A DNA stretch of 59,062 bases, taken from contig CANQGT010000012.1 in assembly GCA_947623505.1 (NCBI GenBank), forward strand, positions 1-59,062. Reading direction: 5' to 3'. Within the stretch, counting starts at the first letter, position 1. Each line of letters begins with the position of its first letter. This stretch comes from an uncultured Clostridia bacterium (GTDB lineage: Bacteria; Bacillota; Clostridia; Oscillospirales; Acutalibacteraceae). The notes under the pieces are model-generated. The model was not told where the DNA came from and ran no database searches. It saw only the letters and a list, made by a program, of their open reading frames with translations. Shown here in pieces: positions 8,162-15,893 of this stretch. Made by a program: the position numbers and the translations under genes.

Positions 8162-9853
8162 TTACTGAGTTGCCGACGGCTGATTGGCTTCGGGCTGCGT
8201 GGAAGGCTCTGTCTCTGGTTCGGTCACAACCCGGCCGTAAACCTGAATTATAACCTCTTCTCCCTTCGGAACCGTACTGCCCTCCTGCGGGGCGATACCG
8301 CCGTTTGATTTTACATTGTCGTAAGTGCCGGAGCCGTCGTTATAAACGGTTACGGTTTTCACCTTGAATCCTGCTTTCTCAAGTTGAGAAACAGCCTCGG
8401 TTCTGCTCAGGCCGCCGACGTCTGGCACGTCTACCATCTCAACGCCCTTGCTTACGGTGAGCACTATATCGGAGCCTCTGCTCACTTCGGTTTTCGGCGC
8501 TACGCTCTGTTTGAAAACCACTCCTTTTTCAAACTTCGAAGAAAATTCATATGTGAAAGTGATATTGAATTGAGAATTCCAAGAAGCGGTGTTGCTTATA
8601 TCTTCCTCAAAATAACCGGCCGAGCAGAAATTTGGAACCGTAACCGTTGAGGAAGACGGCAGCGTGGTTTCGTTTCCCGCTCCTCCACCGCCGGAAAAGC
8701 CTATAAGCGCGGCTATGGCGGCAATAAGAACAACGGCCGCGATTATCCCCACGATTATAACGTTTCTCTTATTAGCGAAAAACTTGTTTTTTGATGAATG
8801 CTCTTCAAATTCATCGTCTTCATCATCTTCAACGGGATTTCTCGGTCTTTCCTTTATCGGAGCAGCGGCGGCAACCGCCTGAGCGACTACGGAAGGAGCG
8901 GCCGAAAGCAGTTCTCTGAAATCCTCGATGGACTGTATTCTGTTTTCGGGGTAGATTTGCAATCCGCCGCCCAAAGCTCTTATAACGTGGGCGGGTATTT
9001 TTTCCGCTATGCTGTTTGGTATCATAAGCTTGTCGTTTATTTCTCTTTCGGGAGCCTCCGGCGGGTTCGTTCCGACGAGAGCCCGGTAAATGCAGGCGGA
9101 AAAGGCGTAGATATCCGTCGCGGGGCACAGCTTGTGAGCGTTTTGATACTGCTCCAAAGCGCTGTATCCGGGAACGGGGTTAAATTCAAGCTCGCCGGCC
9201 GCCTCGCAGCATTCGCTTATGCAAAAGCCCGCAAGGCGCACCTTTCCGTCTCTGCAAAGCACAAGATTATCCGGATTTATCGCGCCGTGGATTATTCCCC
9301 TTTTGTGCAGATTCTCAAGCGTTGTGAGGATCGGCATAAACATAAGCCTCGCCTTATCCCAAAGAATGTTATTGTCCGTATTCCTGATAAGAAAATCACG
9401 CAGGGTTACCGTGTCCATCTTTTCACAAACCGCATATGCCGTTTCGTTTGACTCAAAAACGTCGAGAACGGGTATAACGGCGGAAAGGGAATTTAGCTCT
9501 TTGAGAGTTTTCCACAGTTTTATGAAAGAATCTTTATATTTCAGATAATTTTTCTTGTATCTTTCCCTGACGTGGACGTCGTAATTTCCCTCAAGGCGGT
9601 TGGTTATATTTTTGGGCAGAAATTCACGAACGGTAACAACCGCCATACGTTCCGTGTCGTAGCCGATGTATGTGACGGCGTCGCTCTCGTATGAAATTAT
9701 GTTTCCGACGACGTATCTGTTTATCAAAACCGCCTTTAGAGGCAGATAAAGCGCGTCCCTTATGGTATCGTTGTCAAACCCGCAGTTTCTGCAAACGCAT
9801 CCCGCGGTCAGTTTTTCAAAACAATTCATACACAAGTTATCCGTGAAATCCAT
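8162..9853 (-). CDS. membrane PASTA receptor with a degenerate Ser/Thr kinase domain and N-terminal zinc ribbon
   Basis: 563 residues in the order zinc-ribbon-like Cys cluster (C8xxC11, C21xxC24), kinase fold (about 40-320), acidic linker, one transmembrane helix (about 363-385), two PASTA repeats, and a Pro/Glu/Thr tail. It should sit in the membrane with PASTA repeats outside to sense muropeptides, as PrkC/Stk1 do. The kinase core lacks key residues. The beta-3 Lys is Arg (R76 in VTVREF), HRD reads H189-G190-A191 (HGAINPDN) and DFG reads A208-G209-F210. The Asn of the catalytic loop and PGYSALEQY remain, so the fold is kept while phosphotransfer is probably lost. The gene stands alone, without the usual phosphatase or rsgA partners. 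GGAGG precedes the ATG. Confidence 0.88.
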   Translation of the reverse strand: MDFTDNLCMNCFEKLTAGCVCRNCGFDNDTIRDALYLPLKAVLINRYVVGNIISYESDAVTYIGYDTERMAVVTVREFLPKNITNRLEGNYDVHVRERYKKNYLKYKDSFIKLWKTLKELNSLSAVIPVLDVFESNETAYAVCEKMDTVTLRDFLIRNTDNNILWDKARLMFMPILTTLENLHKRGIIHGAINPDNLVLCRDGKVRLAGFCISECCEAAGELEFNPVPGYSALEQYQNAHKLCPATDIYAFSACIYRALVGTNPPEAPEREINDKLMIPNSIAEKIPAHVIRALGGGLQIYPENRIQSIEDFRELLSAAPSVVAQAVAAAAPIKERPRNPVEDDEDDEFEEHSSKNKFFANKRNVIIVGIIAAVVLIAAIAALIGFSGGGGAGNETTLPSSSTVTVPNFCSAGYFEEDISNTASWNSQFNITFTYEFSSKFEKGVVFKQSVAPKTEVSRGSDIVLTVSKGVEMVDVPDVGGLSRTEAVSQLEKAGFKVKTVTVYNDGSGTYDNVKSNGGIAPQEGSTVPKGEEVIIQVYGRVVTEPETEPSTQPEANQPSATQ

Positions 9854-9879
9854 TTTTTGCCTCCGTATTATTGTAACAT

Positions 9880-9990
9880 TTGAAAGGGCGCTGTACGCCT
9901 TTTCCTTACGGCGGGATCTGCGATATTCCGCCGAAGCCGGCAGCGCCCTCGGTAAACTCCGATGTCAGGGCTTTGCCATTGTTTAATACA
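9880..9990 (-). promoter_or_regulatory. structured 5' leader of the PASTA gene, class not recognised
   Basis: The predicted transcript starts near 9990 and has about 137 nt before the start codon. In transcript sense it holds a small TCGG/CCGA hairpin (9962-9949), then a domain closed by GGGCGCTG (9948-9941) and CAGCGCCC (9893-9886), which contains an inner GGCGG/CCGCC hairpin. I compared it from memory with SRP RNA, cobalamin, c-di-GMP, ydaO, glycine and T-box consensus elements and found no match. There is no terminator, so any control would be translational. Confidence 0.5.
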
Positions 9991-9996
9991 GATTAT

Positions 9997-10025
9997 AGTT
10001 TATCAATGATAAATAAATTTGTCAA
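9997..10025 (-). promoter_or_regulatory. promoter of the PASTA receptor gene
   Basis: On the minus strand TTGACA (10025-10020), 17-bp spacer, TAAACT (10002-9997). It faces away from the promoter at 10057-10085. Confidence 0.75.
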
Positions 10026-10056
10026 GAACGGTAAAACGGTCTTAACTTTAAATTGT

Positions 10057-10085
10057 TTGATTTAAAACGAAAGATGTTATATAAT
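10057..10085 (+). promoter_or_regulatory. promoter of the yhaM-prmA-hydrolase operon
   Basis: TTGATT (10057-10062), 17-bp spacer, TATAAT (10080-10085). Confidence 0.75.
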
Positions 10086-10128
10086 TAAGACGGATAAGAA
10101 AAAACTTTTAAAATCTGAGGTGTGGCTT

Positions 10129-11094
10129 ATGAATTTCATCAATCTGCCAAACGGTATGTGCGACGGATTTGCCTTGCTGAAAAAGTGCGAGGAAAAGAAA
10201 GCGAAAAACGGCTCCGTTTATCTTGATCTCATTTTGGGAGATAAGGACGGCGAAATTCCCGCAAAGCTGTGGGATTACAACGGCTCTTCTGCGTTTGAGG
10301 CCGAAATGATAGTGAAGGTTAGGGGCGTTGTTGAGCAATACAACGGAAAGGATCAGTTCAGGATAGCGCAGATGCGTCCCGCCGCGGAAAGTGACAGCTA
10401 TAATTTATCCGATCTCGTTCCCGCGTCTGAGGTGAGCGGAGAGCGGATATTCGGTTTGCTTATGAAGCGTGTTTCGGAATTTAAGGACGATGATCTGAAG
10501 CGTATAGTTTCGGGTATTATGGAAGATAAAAAAGACGATCTTATCTGTTTCCCCGCGGCATTCAGACTTCACCACGCGATGATAGGCGGGCTTATGCTGC
10601 ACACCGTGTCCATAGTGAGAATGGCGGAAGAGATTTGCAAAATATATCCTAACGTCAACAGGGAACTTCTGCTTTCCGGCGCTATACTTCACGACGTTGC
10701 CAAAACAGAGGAATTTAATCTCAGTAAATCCGGCCTTGTAAAGAGCTACACCGTAAAGGGCGAGCTGATAGGGCACCTTGTTATGGGCGCTTATATGATA
10801 GAGGAAAAGGCGAAAGAGCTTGGCATAGAAAGTGAAAAAGCAACGCTTTTGCAGCATATGCTGCTAAGCCACCACGGCGTGCCGGAATACGGTTCGCCCG
10901 TAAAGCCTATGTTCCTTGAGGCGGAGATACTTTCGGCTCTCGATTCCCTTGACGCGGCAATATATGAAATAAACGACGCCTCGTCCAAAACGCAGGTAGG
11001 AGGCTTTTCCGAAAGGCAATGGGCGCTGGACAACAGAAAGCTCTATAACCACGGGCTTTCTCCTGCGGAGCATAAGGTAAATATCGAGGAATAG
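10129..11094 (+). CDS. YhaM-like 3'-5' exoribonuclease (OB fold plus HD domain)
   Basis: 321 residues: an N-terminal OB-fold nucleic-acid-binding region (about 1-95; AKLWDYNGSSAFEAEMIVKVRGVVEQYNGKDQFRI) and an HD phosphohydrolase domain (about 145-300; HHAMIGGLMLHTVSIVRMAEEI, then SGAILHDVAKTEEF with the HD pair). This architecture matches YhaM/CBF1, a metal-dependent 3'-5' exonuclease acting on RNA and ssDNA ends. ATG 10129 is used because GAGG ends 8 nt before it; an in-frame GTG at 10120 overlaps that site. It is the first gene of a three-gene operon with 3-nt spacing to prmA. Confidence 0.88.
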   Translation: MNFINLPNGMCDGFALLKKCEEKKAKNGSVYLDLILGDKDGEIPAKLWDYNGSSAFEAEMIVKVRGVVEQYNGKDQFRIAQMRPAAESDSYNLSDLVPASEVSGERIFGLLMKRVSEFKDDDLKRIVSGIMEDKKDDLICFPAAFRLHHAMIGGLMLHTVSIVRMAEEICKIYPNVNRELLLSGAILHDVAKTEEFNLSKSGLVKSYTVKGELIGHLVMGAYMIEEKAKELGIESEKATLLQHMLLSHHGVPEYGSPVKPMFLEAEILSALDSLDAAIYEINDASSKTQVGGFSERQWALDNRKLYNHGLSPAEHKVNIEE

Positions 11095-11097
11095 GGT

Positions 11098-12042
11098 ATG
11101 GAAAACGTTTACGAAAGCTGGACGGAGATAAAAATAACCGTTTCGTCAAAAGACGTAGAAACGGCGGGGAATATAGCGAATATGACTGTGCCTTACGGCA
11201 TATATATTGAGGATTATTCGGCTCTTGAGGAGGAAACGCTTGAGATTGCCCATATAGACCTTATCGGCGAGGAACTGCTGAATAAGGACAGAACGAAGGG
11301 CATAGTCCATATTTATATTAACCCGCAGGAAAACCCGCTTGAAGCCGTTTCTTTTATAAAAGAACGGCTCGAAGCCGAGGGATTAAGTTATTGCATCGAA
11401 ACGGCGGACTGCAAAACCGAGGATTGGGTGAACAACTGGAAGAAGTATTACCACTCCATGACGATCGGTAAAAAGCTGCTTATCCGCCCTCTTTGGGAAA
11501 GCGGCCCCTCGCCGGACGGGCGCGCCGTGCTGAACATTGAGCCGGGGCTCGCTTTCGGAACCGGGAGCCATCCCACCACAAGGCTGTGCCTTGAAACGCT
11601 TGAGGAATACATAGACGGCAATTCAAAAATGCTTGATATAGGCTGCGGCAGCGGAATACTTTCCATAGCCGCTCTGCTGCTCGGCGCAAAATCCGCGCTC
11701 GGTGTTGATATAGATAAGCTCGCCGTGAAAACGGCGCTCGCGAACGCCGCGGAAAACGGCTTTTATCCGCCCGTTTTTAACGCGGTTGAGGGCAATCTGT
11801 CGGATAAAGTCAGCGGAAAATACAACGTTATCGCGGCGAATATCGTGGCTGATATAATTATGGAATTTAATACTCAGGTAGGCGAATTTCTTGAGGAAAA
11901 CGGCGTATATATTACCGGCGGCATTATTGAAAGCAGAAAAGATGAAGTCGCCGCGTCGTTTGAGAAAAACGGTTTTGAGATTGTCTCCAACCGCGAGGAT
12001 AACGGCTGGAACGTGTTTGTTTGCAAAAGGAGGGCAAAATGA
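11098..12042 (+). CDS. prmA: ribosomal protein L11 methyltransferase
   Basis: 314 residues. PrmA uses S-adenosylmethionine to trimethylate ribosomal protein L11. The N-terminal L11-recognition domain (WTEIKITVSSKDVETAGNIA, residues 4-80) leads to the methyltransferase core with GLAFGTGSHPTTRLCLETLE (about 153-172), the SAM motif I MLDIGCGSGILSIAA (about 180-194) and the NIVADIIMEF stretch. GAGG precedes the ATG. The stop overlaps the next ATG by 4 bp (ATGA). Confidence 0.96.
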   Translation: MENVYESWTEIKITVSSKDVETAGNIANMTVPYGIYIEDYSALEEETLEIAHIDLIGEELLNKDRTKGIVHIYINPQENPLEAVSFIKERLEAEGLSYCIETADCKTEDWVNNWKKYYHSMTIGKKLLIRPLWESGPSPDGRAVLNIEPGLAFGTGSHPTTRLCLETLEEYIDGNSKMLDIGCGSGILSIAALLLGAKSALGVDIDKLAVKTALANAAENGFYPPVFNAVEGNLSDKVSGKYNVIAANIVADIIMEFNTQVGEFLEENGVYITGGIIESRKDEVAASFEKNGFEIVSNREDNGWNVFVCKRRAK

Positions 12043-12995
12043 ATACCTTTGTTATTGTGATTCTTTCGGCAGCCGCGGCGCTGATACTTATACTGTTTGC
12101 AGGCTGCGGATTTATCTTCAATCAACTGTTGTGGAAAAAAACCGTGCCCGTGCCGAAATTTATTATGGATTCGCTCGCGGGCAGCGAAATGCCCGACGAA
12201 TACGACGCGGCCGCAGAAAAGGCGATGGAAAAGCTGAAAAAACTGCCCTTGGAGCGTGTTGAGATGACCGCGCCGGACGGCGAAAAACTTATCGGGCATA
12301 TACTCACGCCCGAAAAAAGCAACGGCCGTCTTATCCTCGCCTGCCACGGCGCGAGGAGCAGCGGTTTGGGTGAATTTTGCCTTATCTCGCATTATTTTTA
12401 CGAAAACGGCTACACGGTAGTTATGCCGGATCATAGGGGCTGCGGCGAAAGCGGAGGAAAATTTATGGGCTACGGCACCCACGAATCGAAAGACGGTTTC
12501 CTTTGGATTGATTACGCGAAAAAGCGTTTCCCCGGGCTTGATATTTTCCTTTTGGGCGTGTCGATGGGCGGAGCGACGGTGCTTATGATGAGCGAAAAAG
12601 CGGACGATCCCTGCATAAAGGGCGTTATTGCCGACTGCTCTTACACCTCCGCGTGGGATGAATTTTCTTATCAGTTAAAAACTTCATTTCATATGCCCGA
12701 TTTTCCGATTATGCACATCTGCAATATTTACTGCCGCGTTTTCGCGGGGTATTCTTTTAAGGACGCGTCGCCCCTTGAATCCGTAAAGCGCGCGAAAAAG
12801 CCTATTCTGTTTATTCACGGCGGAGCCGATGATTTTGTGCCGTCATATATGGAAAAAATTCTTTACGACGCCTGCCGCACGGAAAAGGAAATGGTAACGG
12901 TGGAAAACGCCGTTCACGCAAGAAGCTATTTTGAAAATCCCGCTCTTTACGAAAACTCGATAAAGTCGTTTATGGATAAGTATTCCACAAGGTAG
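12039..12995 (+). CDS. membrane-anchored alpha/beta hydrolase (YqkD-like)
   Basis: 318 residues. A hydrophobic N-terminal anchor (residues 3-26) is followed by an alpha/beta hydrolase fold. Visible are LACHGARSSG (oxyanion region), MPDHRGCGESGG, the nucleophile elbow GVSMGGATVL, the acid in IHGGADDFV and a catalytic His in ENAVHARSYF. It is a serine hydrolase facing either side of the membrane; the substrate is unknown. ATG 12039 overlaps the prmA stop and has AGGAGG 6 nt upstream, so translation is coupled. Confidence 0.88.
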   Translation: MNTFVIVILSAAAALILILFAGCGFIFNQLLWKKTVPVPKFIMDSLAGSEMPDEYDAAAEKAMEKLKKLPLERVEMTAPDGEKLIGHILTPEKSNGRLILACHGARSSGLGEFCLISHYFYENGYTVVMPDHRGCGESGGKFMGYGTHESKDGFLWIDYAKKRFPGLDIFLLGVSMGGATVLMMSEKADDPCIKGVIADCSYTSAWDEFSYQLKTSFHMPDFPIMHICNIYCRVFAGYSFKDASPLESVKRAKKPILFIHGGADDFVPSYMEKILYDACRTEKEMVTVENAVHARSYFENPALYENSIKSFMDKYSTR

Positions 12996-13008
12996 AATAA
13001 CAAAATGT

Positions 13009-13041
13009 AAGCCTCTCCTTGCACGGGAGAGGCTTGTTTTT
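13009..13041 (+). terminator. terminator of the yhaM-prmA-hydrolase operon
   Basis: AAGCCTCTCC, loop TTGCAC, GGGAGAGGCTT, then GTTTTTG. Its loop and arms resemble the repeats that follow, so it may itself derive from one. Confidence 0.75.
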
Positions 13042-13059
13042 GCAGATATGTTCTTTAAC

Positions 13060-13480
13060 CGCTTTGGCTCCCCTGTGCAAGGGGAGCTGTCTGCAATTAT
13101 GCAGACTGAGGGGTTGTCGATATAATCTTTAACCGCTTTGGCTCACCTGTGTAAGGGGAGCTGTCTGCCGCAGGCAGACTGAGGGGTTGCCGCTATAATC
13201 TCTAACCTCTTTGGCTCACCTGTGCAAGGGGAGCTGTCTGCATTTATGCAGACTGAGGGGTTGGTCAGTTACAATAACGCTATTGTAGCAGAAACTACAA
13301 CCCTTCCGTTTCGCTCTCGCTCAACACCTCCCCTTACACAGGGGAGGCATTGGGAGAGGAGGGATTGTTCGCTTGACATAACCTTACACAGGGAAGGCTT
13401 GTTTTTGCAGATACGCTCATTAACTTCTTTGGCTCACCTGTGCAAGGGGAGCTGTCTGCCGCAGGCAGACTGAGGGGTTG
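13060..13480. repeat. left cluster of palindromic repeats
   Basis: Non-coding. Four near-identical A units of about 55 bp start at 13062, 13136, 13208 and 13427. Each carries two stem-loops, GCTCxCC/GGGGAGC and GTCTGC/GCAGAC, and ends in TGAGGGGTTG. Inverted B units lie at about 13299-13348 and 13379-13400. The short ORFs predicted here only read through the repeats. The last A unit ends 4 bp from the stop codon of the dockerin gene. Confidence 0.9.
13213..13348. mobile_element. MITE-like element, copy 1 (136 bp)
   Basis: It begins GGCTCACCTGTGCAAGGGGA and ends with an inverted version of that (CCCCTTACACAGGGGAGGC). A perfect TTACAATA/TATTGTA hairpin lies in the middle (about 13268-13287). 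It matches copies 2 and 3 in order and length. No ORF inside. Confidence 0.6.
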
Positions 13481-13483
13481 TTT

Positions 13484-15541
13484 TTATTTGATCTTATCAA
13501 AGCTGTCAATTATCCCTGCGATTTTTTGCATTATGATCAACGCGTCTAACGGGTCTATGTTTCCGTCGCCGCTTACGTCGGCACGCGCAAACGCATCGCC
13601 GTCAAGCTTAGCATCATCGTATCCTGCGATATATCTCTTGACAATAAGCACGTCTAACGGGTCTATATTTCCATCTCCGTTCACATCGCCGAGTTCGCCC
13701 TTGAATTCGGAAGCTTCCGCTTTCAGCATATATTCGCTGAAATGCTCCGTTGTGAATACCATATAGCCGTCTTTATATGCGGCGTTCATATCCGTCATCG
13801 TTCCGTCGGATTCTACGCGGTAAACCTTTACGCTTTCGCCGTCCATCGTTTCGGGTACGGGTATTTTAACCGTTACGCTTCCCGTCGGCTGAACCTCAGC
13901 ACCGCCCGACCGGAGTGAAATATCATATGTAACGCTGTCCTCCGTTTCTTCCTTTACGGTAACAACAAGTTCTGTATCTGTCGGCAATTCGCTCTTGTCG
14001 GTATCTACAGTTATTCCGCTTTCTTCGTCACTGAAAATATTAACGGGCGGGAGCGTTACATCGGCAATCGCTTCCGAATCGTCGGCAAATTTATCGGCAT
14101 TCGCGGGGAAGTTTTTGCCGCATTCCGTGCAATGATTGTATGCTATATTGCCGGGCTCGGTCTCTGTAGGTTCTATTGCTTCATATACCTCAAACTGATG
14201 CCCCGTCGCGGGGATTTCTTCGGTCTTTTCCTCTCCGCACACAGTGCAGATGTAAGTTTTAATGCCCGCATCCGTACAGGTGGCGGCTTTCGTGACCTTG
14301 CCGGAATCCCATGTGTGGGTAATTGCATTTGCAATTGTTATTGCATTTATTTCATAACAAGTTGTGTTTCCGCTTTTATCATATGCATAAATATGGGTAG
14401 CATAAACCCCTGTTTCATTTTTATGGTCACTTGTTTTAACAGTAAATGTATATGTATCTCCTTCTTTTGTGCCTGATGCTTTTGTTGAAGTTCCCCAATC
14501 CCGTAATAGATCATCCTGACCATTATATAATGTCCATGTAGGAAATTGTACTCTGTCTATGCCATCATTATCGGTAACCTTACAAGAAACCGTATATCCA
14601 TTATGGCTATTAGTAACCGTTACATTACTGATAACCGGTTTTGTTGTATCCTTTGGTATGTTGACAATTTTACTGCCAATACAAGGATTGTTTCCGCTAA
14701 CTGTATTTAATGCATAAACATAAACAGATTGATTTCCTGTTTTATTTGTAGGAATTTTAACATCAAATCCATGATTGTCACCGCAACCATAAACTTTGTT
14801 TACATCTGCTCTTGTTGCATTGGCATAAATTGTTTTACCACTTATATCCACATGATGTTCTTCTGCACCGCTTTGACCGGCTCCTCCACCAATGTAAACA
14901 TGAATAGCAACATTCTTTGATTTTTCATCAGGGTCGAATGCCCAGCCTCTTATATGAATATATCCATATCCTGCGTTAATTTCATCAAAGGAACCTATTG
15001 GGTCATTATTGTTATCACTTCCATATCTAAATATATAAGTCCAATTTGAACCACAATTTGCAACATTTATTTCTCTACCTGTTTGATCACCAGGATAATT
15101 ATCGTCATATATGTCTATATAACCCATATGAGCACCTACACTTTGATTATTACCTATATATATCTCGGTATGACCATTTCTCCATAATATATCTCCTCTC
15201 TGACAATTCGACAGGCCTGTGAAGCTATGCCGGGTAAATCCTTTGGAAGTTAATATATTACCCATTGTACTTGTTGTAAACCACCCCACGCCAAATCCAA
15301 CTGAGTTAAGTGCCGCTGCAACTAACGATGAACAGTCATAATCCGGATTTCCATACCTTCTTCGTTGGCTATAGCCATGTGAATTATCATTTGCAATATT
15401 AATTGCATACTGTATTGCTTGCTCTATTTTTGAATTTGTTGCAAAAGCAGTCAGACCCGCAAGGGGAATTGATGAAATAATCATCATCACCGCGAGAAGC
15501 AGTGATATTACTCTTGATTGTTTTAATGTTCTTTTTTTCAT
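13484..15541 (-). CDS. secreted NlpC/P60-like peptidoglycan hydrolase with type I dockerin
   Basis: 685 residues. Signal peptide (KKRTLKQSRVISLLLAVMM, cleavage after AFA). The Cys-His peptidase domain is at about 30-170: nucleophile in NPDYDCSSLVAAAL, His in NGHTEIYIG, then SVGAH; it resembles NlpC/P60 or Amidase_5. Then come a GWAFDPDEKSKN-type module (about 180-300), a GBS_Bsp-like repeat (about 305-410) and a ZnF-like ATC..CGEEKTEEIPATGH repeat. The C-terminus is a type I dockerin with two Ca-binding repeats (GDVNGDGNIDPLDVLIVKRYI, then ADVSGDGNIDPLDALIIMQKI). It should cut peptidoglycan stem peptides and dock onto a cohesin. GGAGGAAG precedes ATG 15541; a longer ORF upstream runs through the leader and is rejected. 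The interior is more AT-rich than neighbours. Confidence 0.88.
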   Translation of the reverse strand: MKKRTLKQSRVISLLLAVMMIISSIPLAGLTAFATNSKIEQAIQYAINIANDNSHGYSQRRRYGNPDYDCSSLVAAALNSVGFGVGWFTTSTMGNILTSKGFTRHSFTGLSNCQRGDILWRNGHTEIYIGNNQSVGAHMGYIDIYDDNYPGDQTGREINVANCGSNWTYIFRYGSDNNNDPIGSFDEINAGYGYIHIRGWAFDPDEKSKNVAIHVYIGGGAGQSGAEEHHVDISGKTIYANATRADVNKVYGCGDNHGFDVKIPTNKTGNQSVYVYALNTVSGNNPCIGSKIVNIPKDTTKPVISNVTVTNSHNGYTVSCKVTDNDGIDRVQFPTWTLYNGQDDLLRDWGTSTKASGTKEGDTYTFTVKTSDHKNETGVYATHIYAYDKSGNTTCYEINAITIANAITHTWDSGKVTKAATCTDAGIKTYICTVCGEEKTEEIPATGHQFEVYEAIEPTETEPGNIAYNHCTECGKNFPANADKFADDSEAIADVTLPPVNIFSDEESGITVDTDKSELPTDTELVVTVKEETEDSVTYDISLRSGGAEVQPTGSVTVKIPVPETMDGESVKVYRVESDGTMTDMNAAYKDGYMVFTTEHFSEYMLKAEASEFKGELGDVNGDGNIDPLDVLIVKRYIAGYDDAKLDGDAFARADVSGDGNIDPLDALIIMQKIAGIIDSFDKIK

Positions 15542-15721
15542 AATTCTTCCTCCGTAAAATAAAAAAGTGCGCAGCCGAAGCCGCGCATGAAAAACACAGC
15601 TCCGTTGCTGCAACACAAATTTCACATCTACCACGAAAGCATGCGAAAATAGAGCCTGTATTTTTACCTAAAATAAAAATACACGCTTTAGCGGCAGATA
15701 AAATTATGAAATTTGTGTTGC
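15542..15721 (-). promoter_or_regulatory. attenuator-type leader RNA, unknown class
   Basis: Read on the minus strand, the transcript is predicted to start at 15721. Its first 15 nt (GCAACACAAATTTCA, 15721-15707) pair perfectly with TGAAATTTGTGTTGC (15624-15610), closing a domain of about 112 nt. Inside are a second pair, ATCTGCC/GGTAGAT, a CGC-TAAA-GCG hairpin and a long GTATTTTTA/TAAAAATAC hairpin. A short GTTG-CAG-CAAC hairpin can compete with the 3' arm of the closing stem. An intrinsic terminator follows just before GGAGG. The layout is that of a transcription-attenuating riboswitch, but I recognise no known consensus. Confidence 0.6.
15555..15587 (-). terminator. leader terminator (attenuator) before the dockerin hydrolase gene
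   Basis: On the minus strand TGCGCGGC (15587-15580), TTCG loop, GCTGCGCA (15575-15568), then CTTTTTTATTTT. It ends 14 nt before the start codon, so it must be bypassed for expression. Confidence 0.75.
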
Positions 15722-15727
15722 GATTAT

Positions 15728-15755
15728 ATTATATCACATTTTTCCTCTCTTGCAA
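15728..15755 (-). promoter_or_regulatory. promoter of the dockerin hydrolase leader
   Basis: Minus strand TTGCAA (15755-15750), 16-bp spacer, TATAAT (15733-15728). Seven nt downstream is 15721, the first base of the long leader stem. Confidence 0.7.
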
Positions 15756-15839
15756 TGATTTTGTTGATTTTTATTTCGCATGCGTTAAAAGCGTTTAAGA
15801 TATAAAAAAGGGGCTGTAAAAAACAGCCGAAAAAAAGAT

Positions 15840-15875
15840 GACTGCAAGTCGGCCGAAGAGGTAGGCTTGCAGTCA
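15840..15875. repeat. inverted repeat ahead of the IS remnant
   Basis: GACTGCAAG and CTTGCAGTC flank an 18-nt loop. A smaller GGCTGT/ACAGCC palindrome lies at about 15815-15830. These could be old IS-end or terminator structures. Confidence 0.4.
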
Positions 15876-15893
15876 ATTTTGTATAATATAATT

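Noticed and set aside
9880-9990. SRP RNA, cobalamin or c-di-GMP riboswitch
   Set aside because: The conserved cores (GGUCAGGUCCGGAAGGAAGC for SRP, GCCACUG for cobalamin, the GCACAGGGCAAACC type for c-di-GMP) are not present.
13222-13766. Short ORFs of 83 and 108 codons on the plus strand
   Set aside because: They read through repeat units and the antisense of the dockerin domain; repetitive composition and no ribosome binding sites.
15610-15721. A small transposon with terminal inverted repeats upstream of the dockerin gene
   Set aside because: The repeat starts exactly at the predicted transcription start and is followed by a terminator and ribosome binding site, which suits a leader RNA better. 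No target duplication seen.
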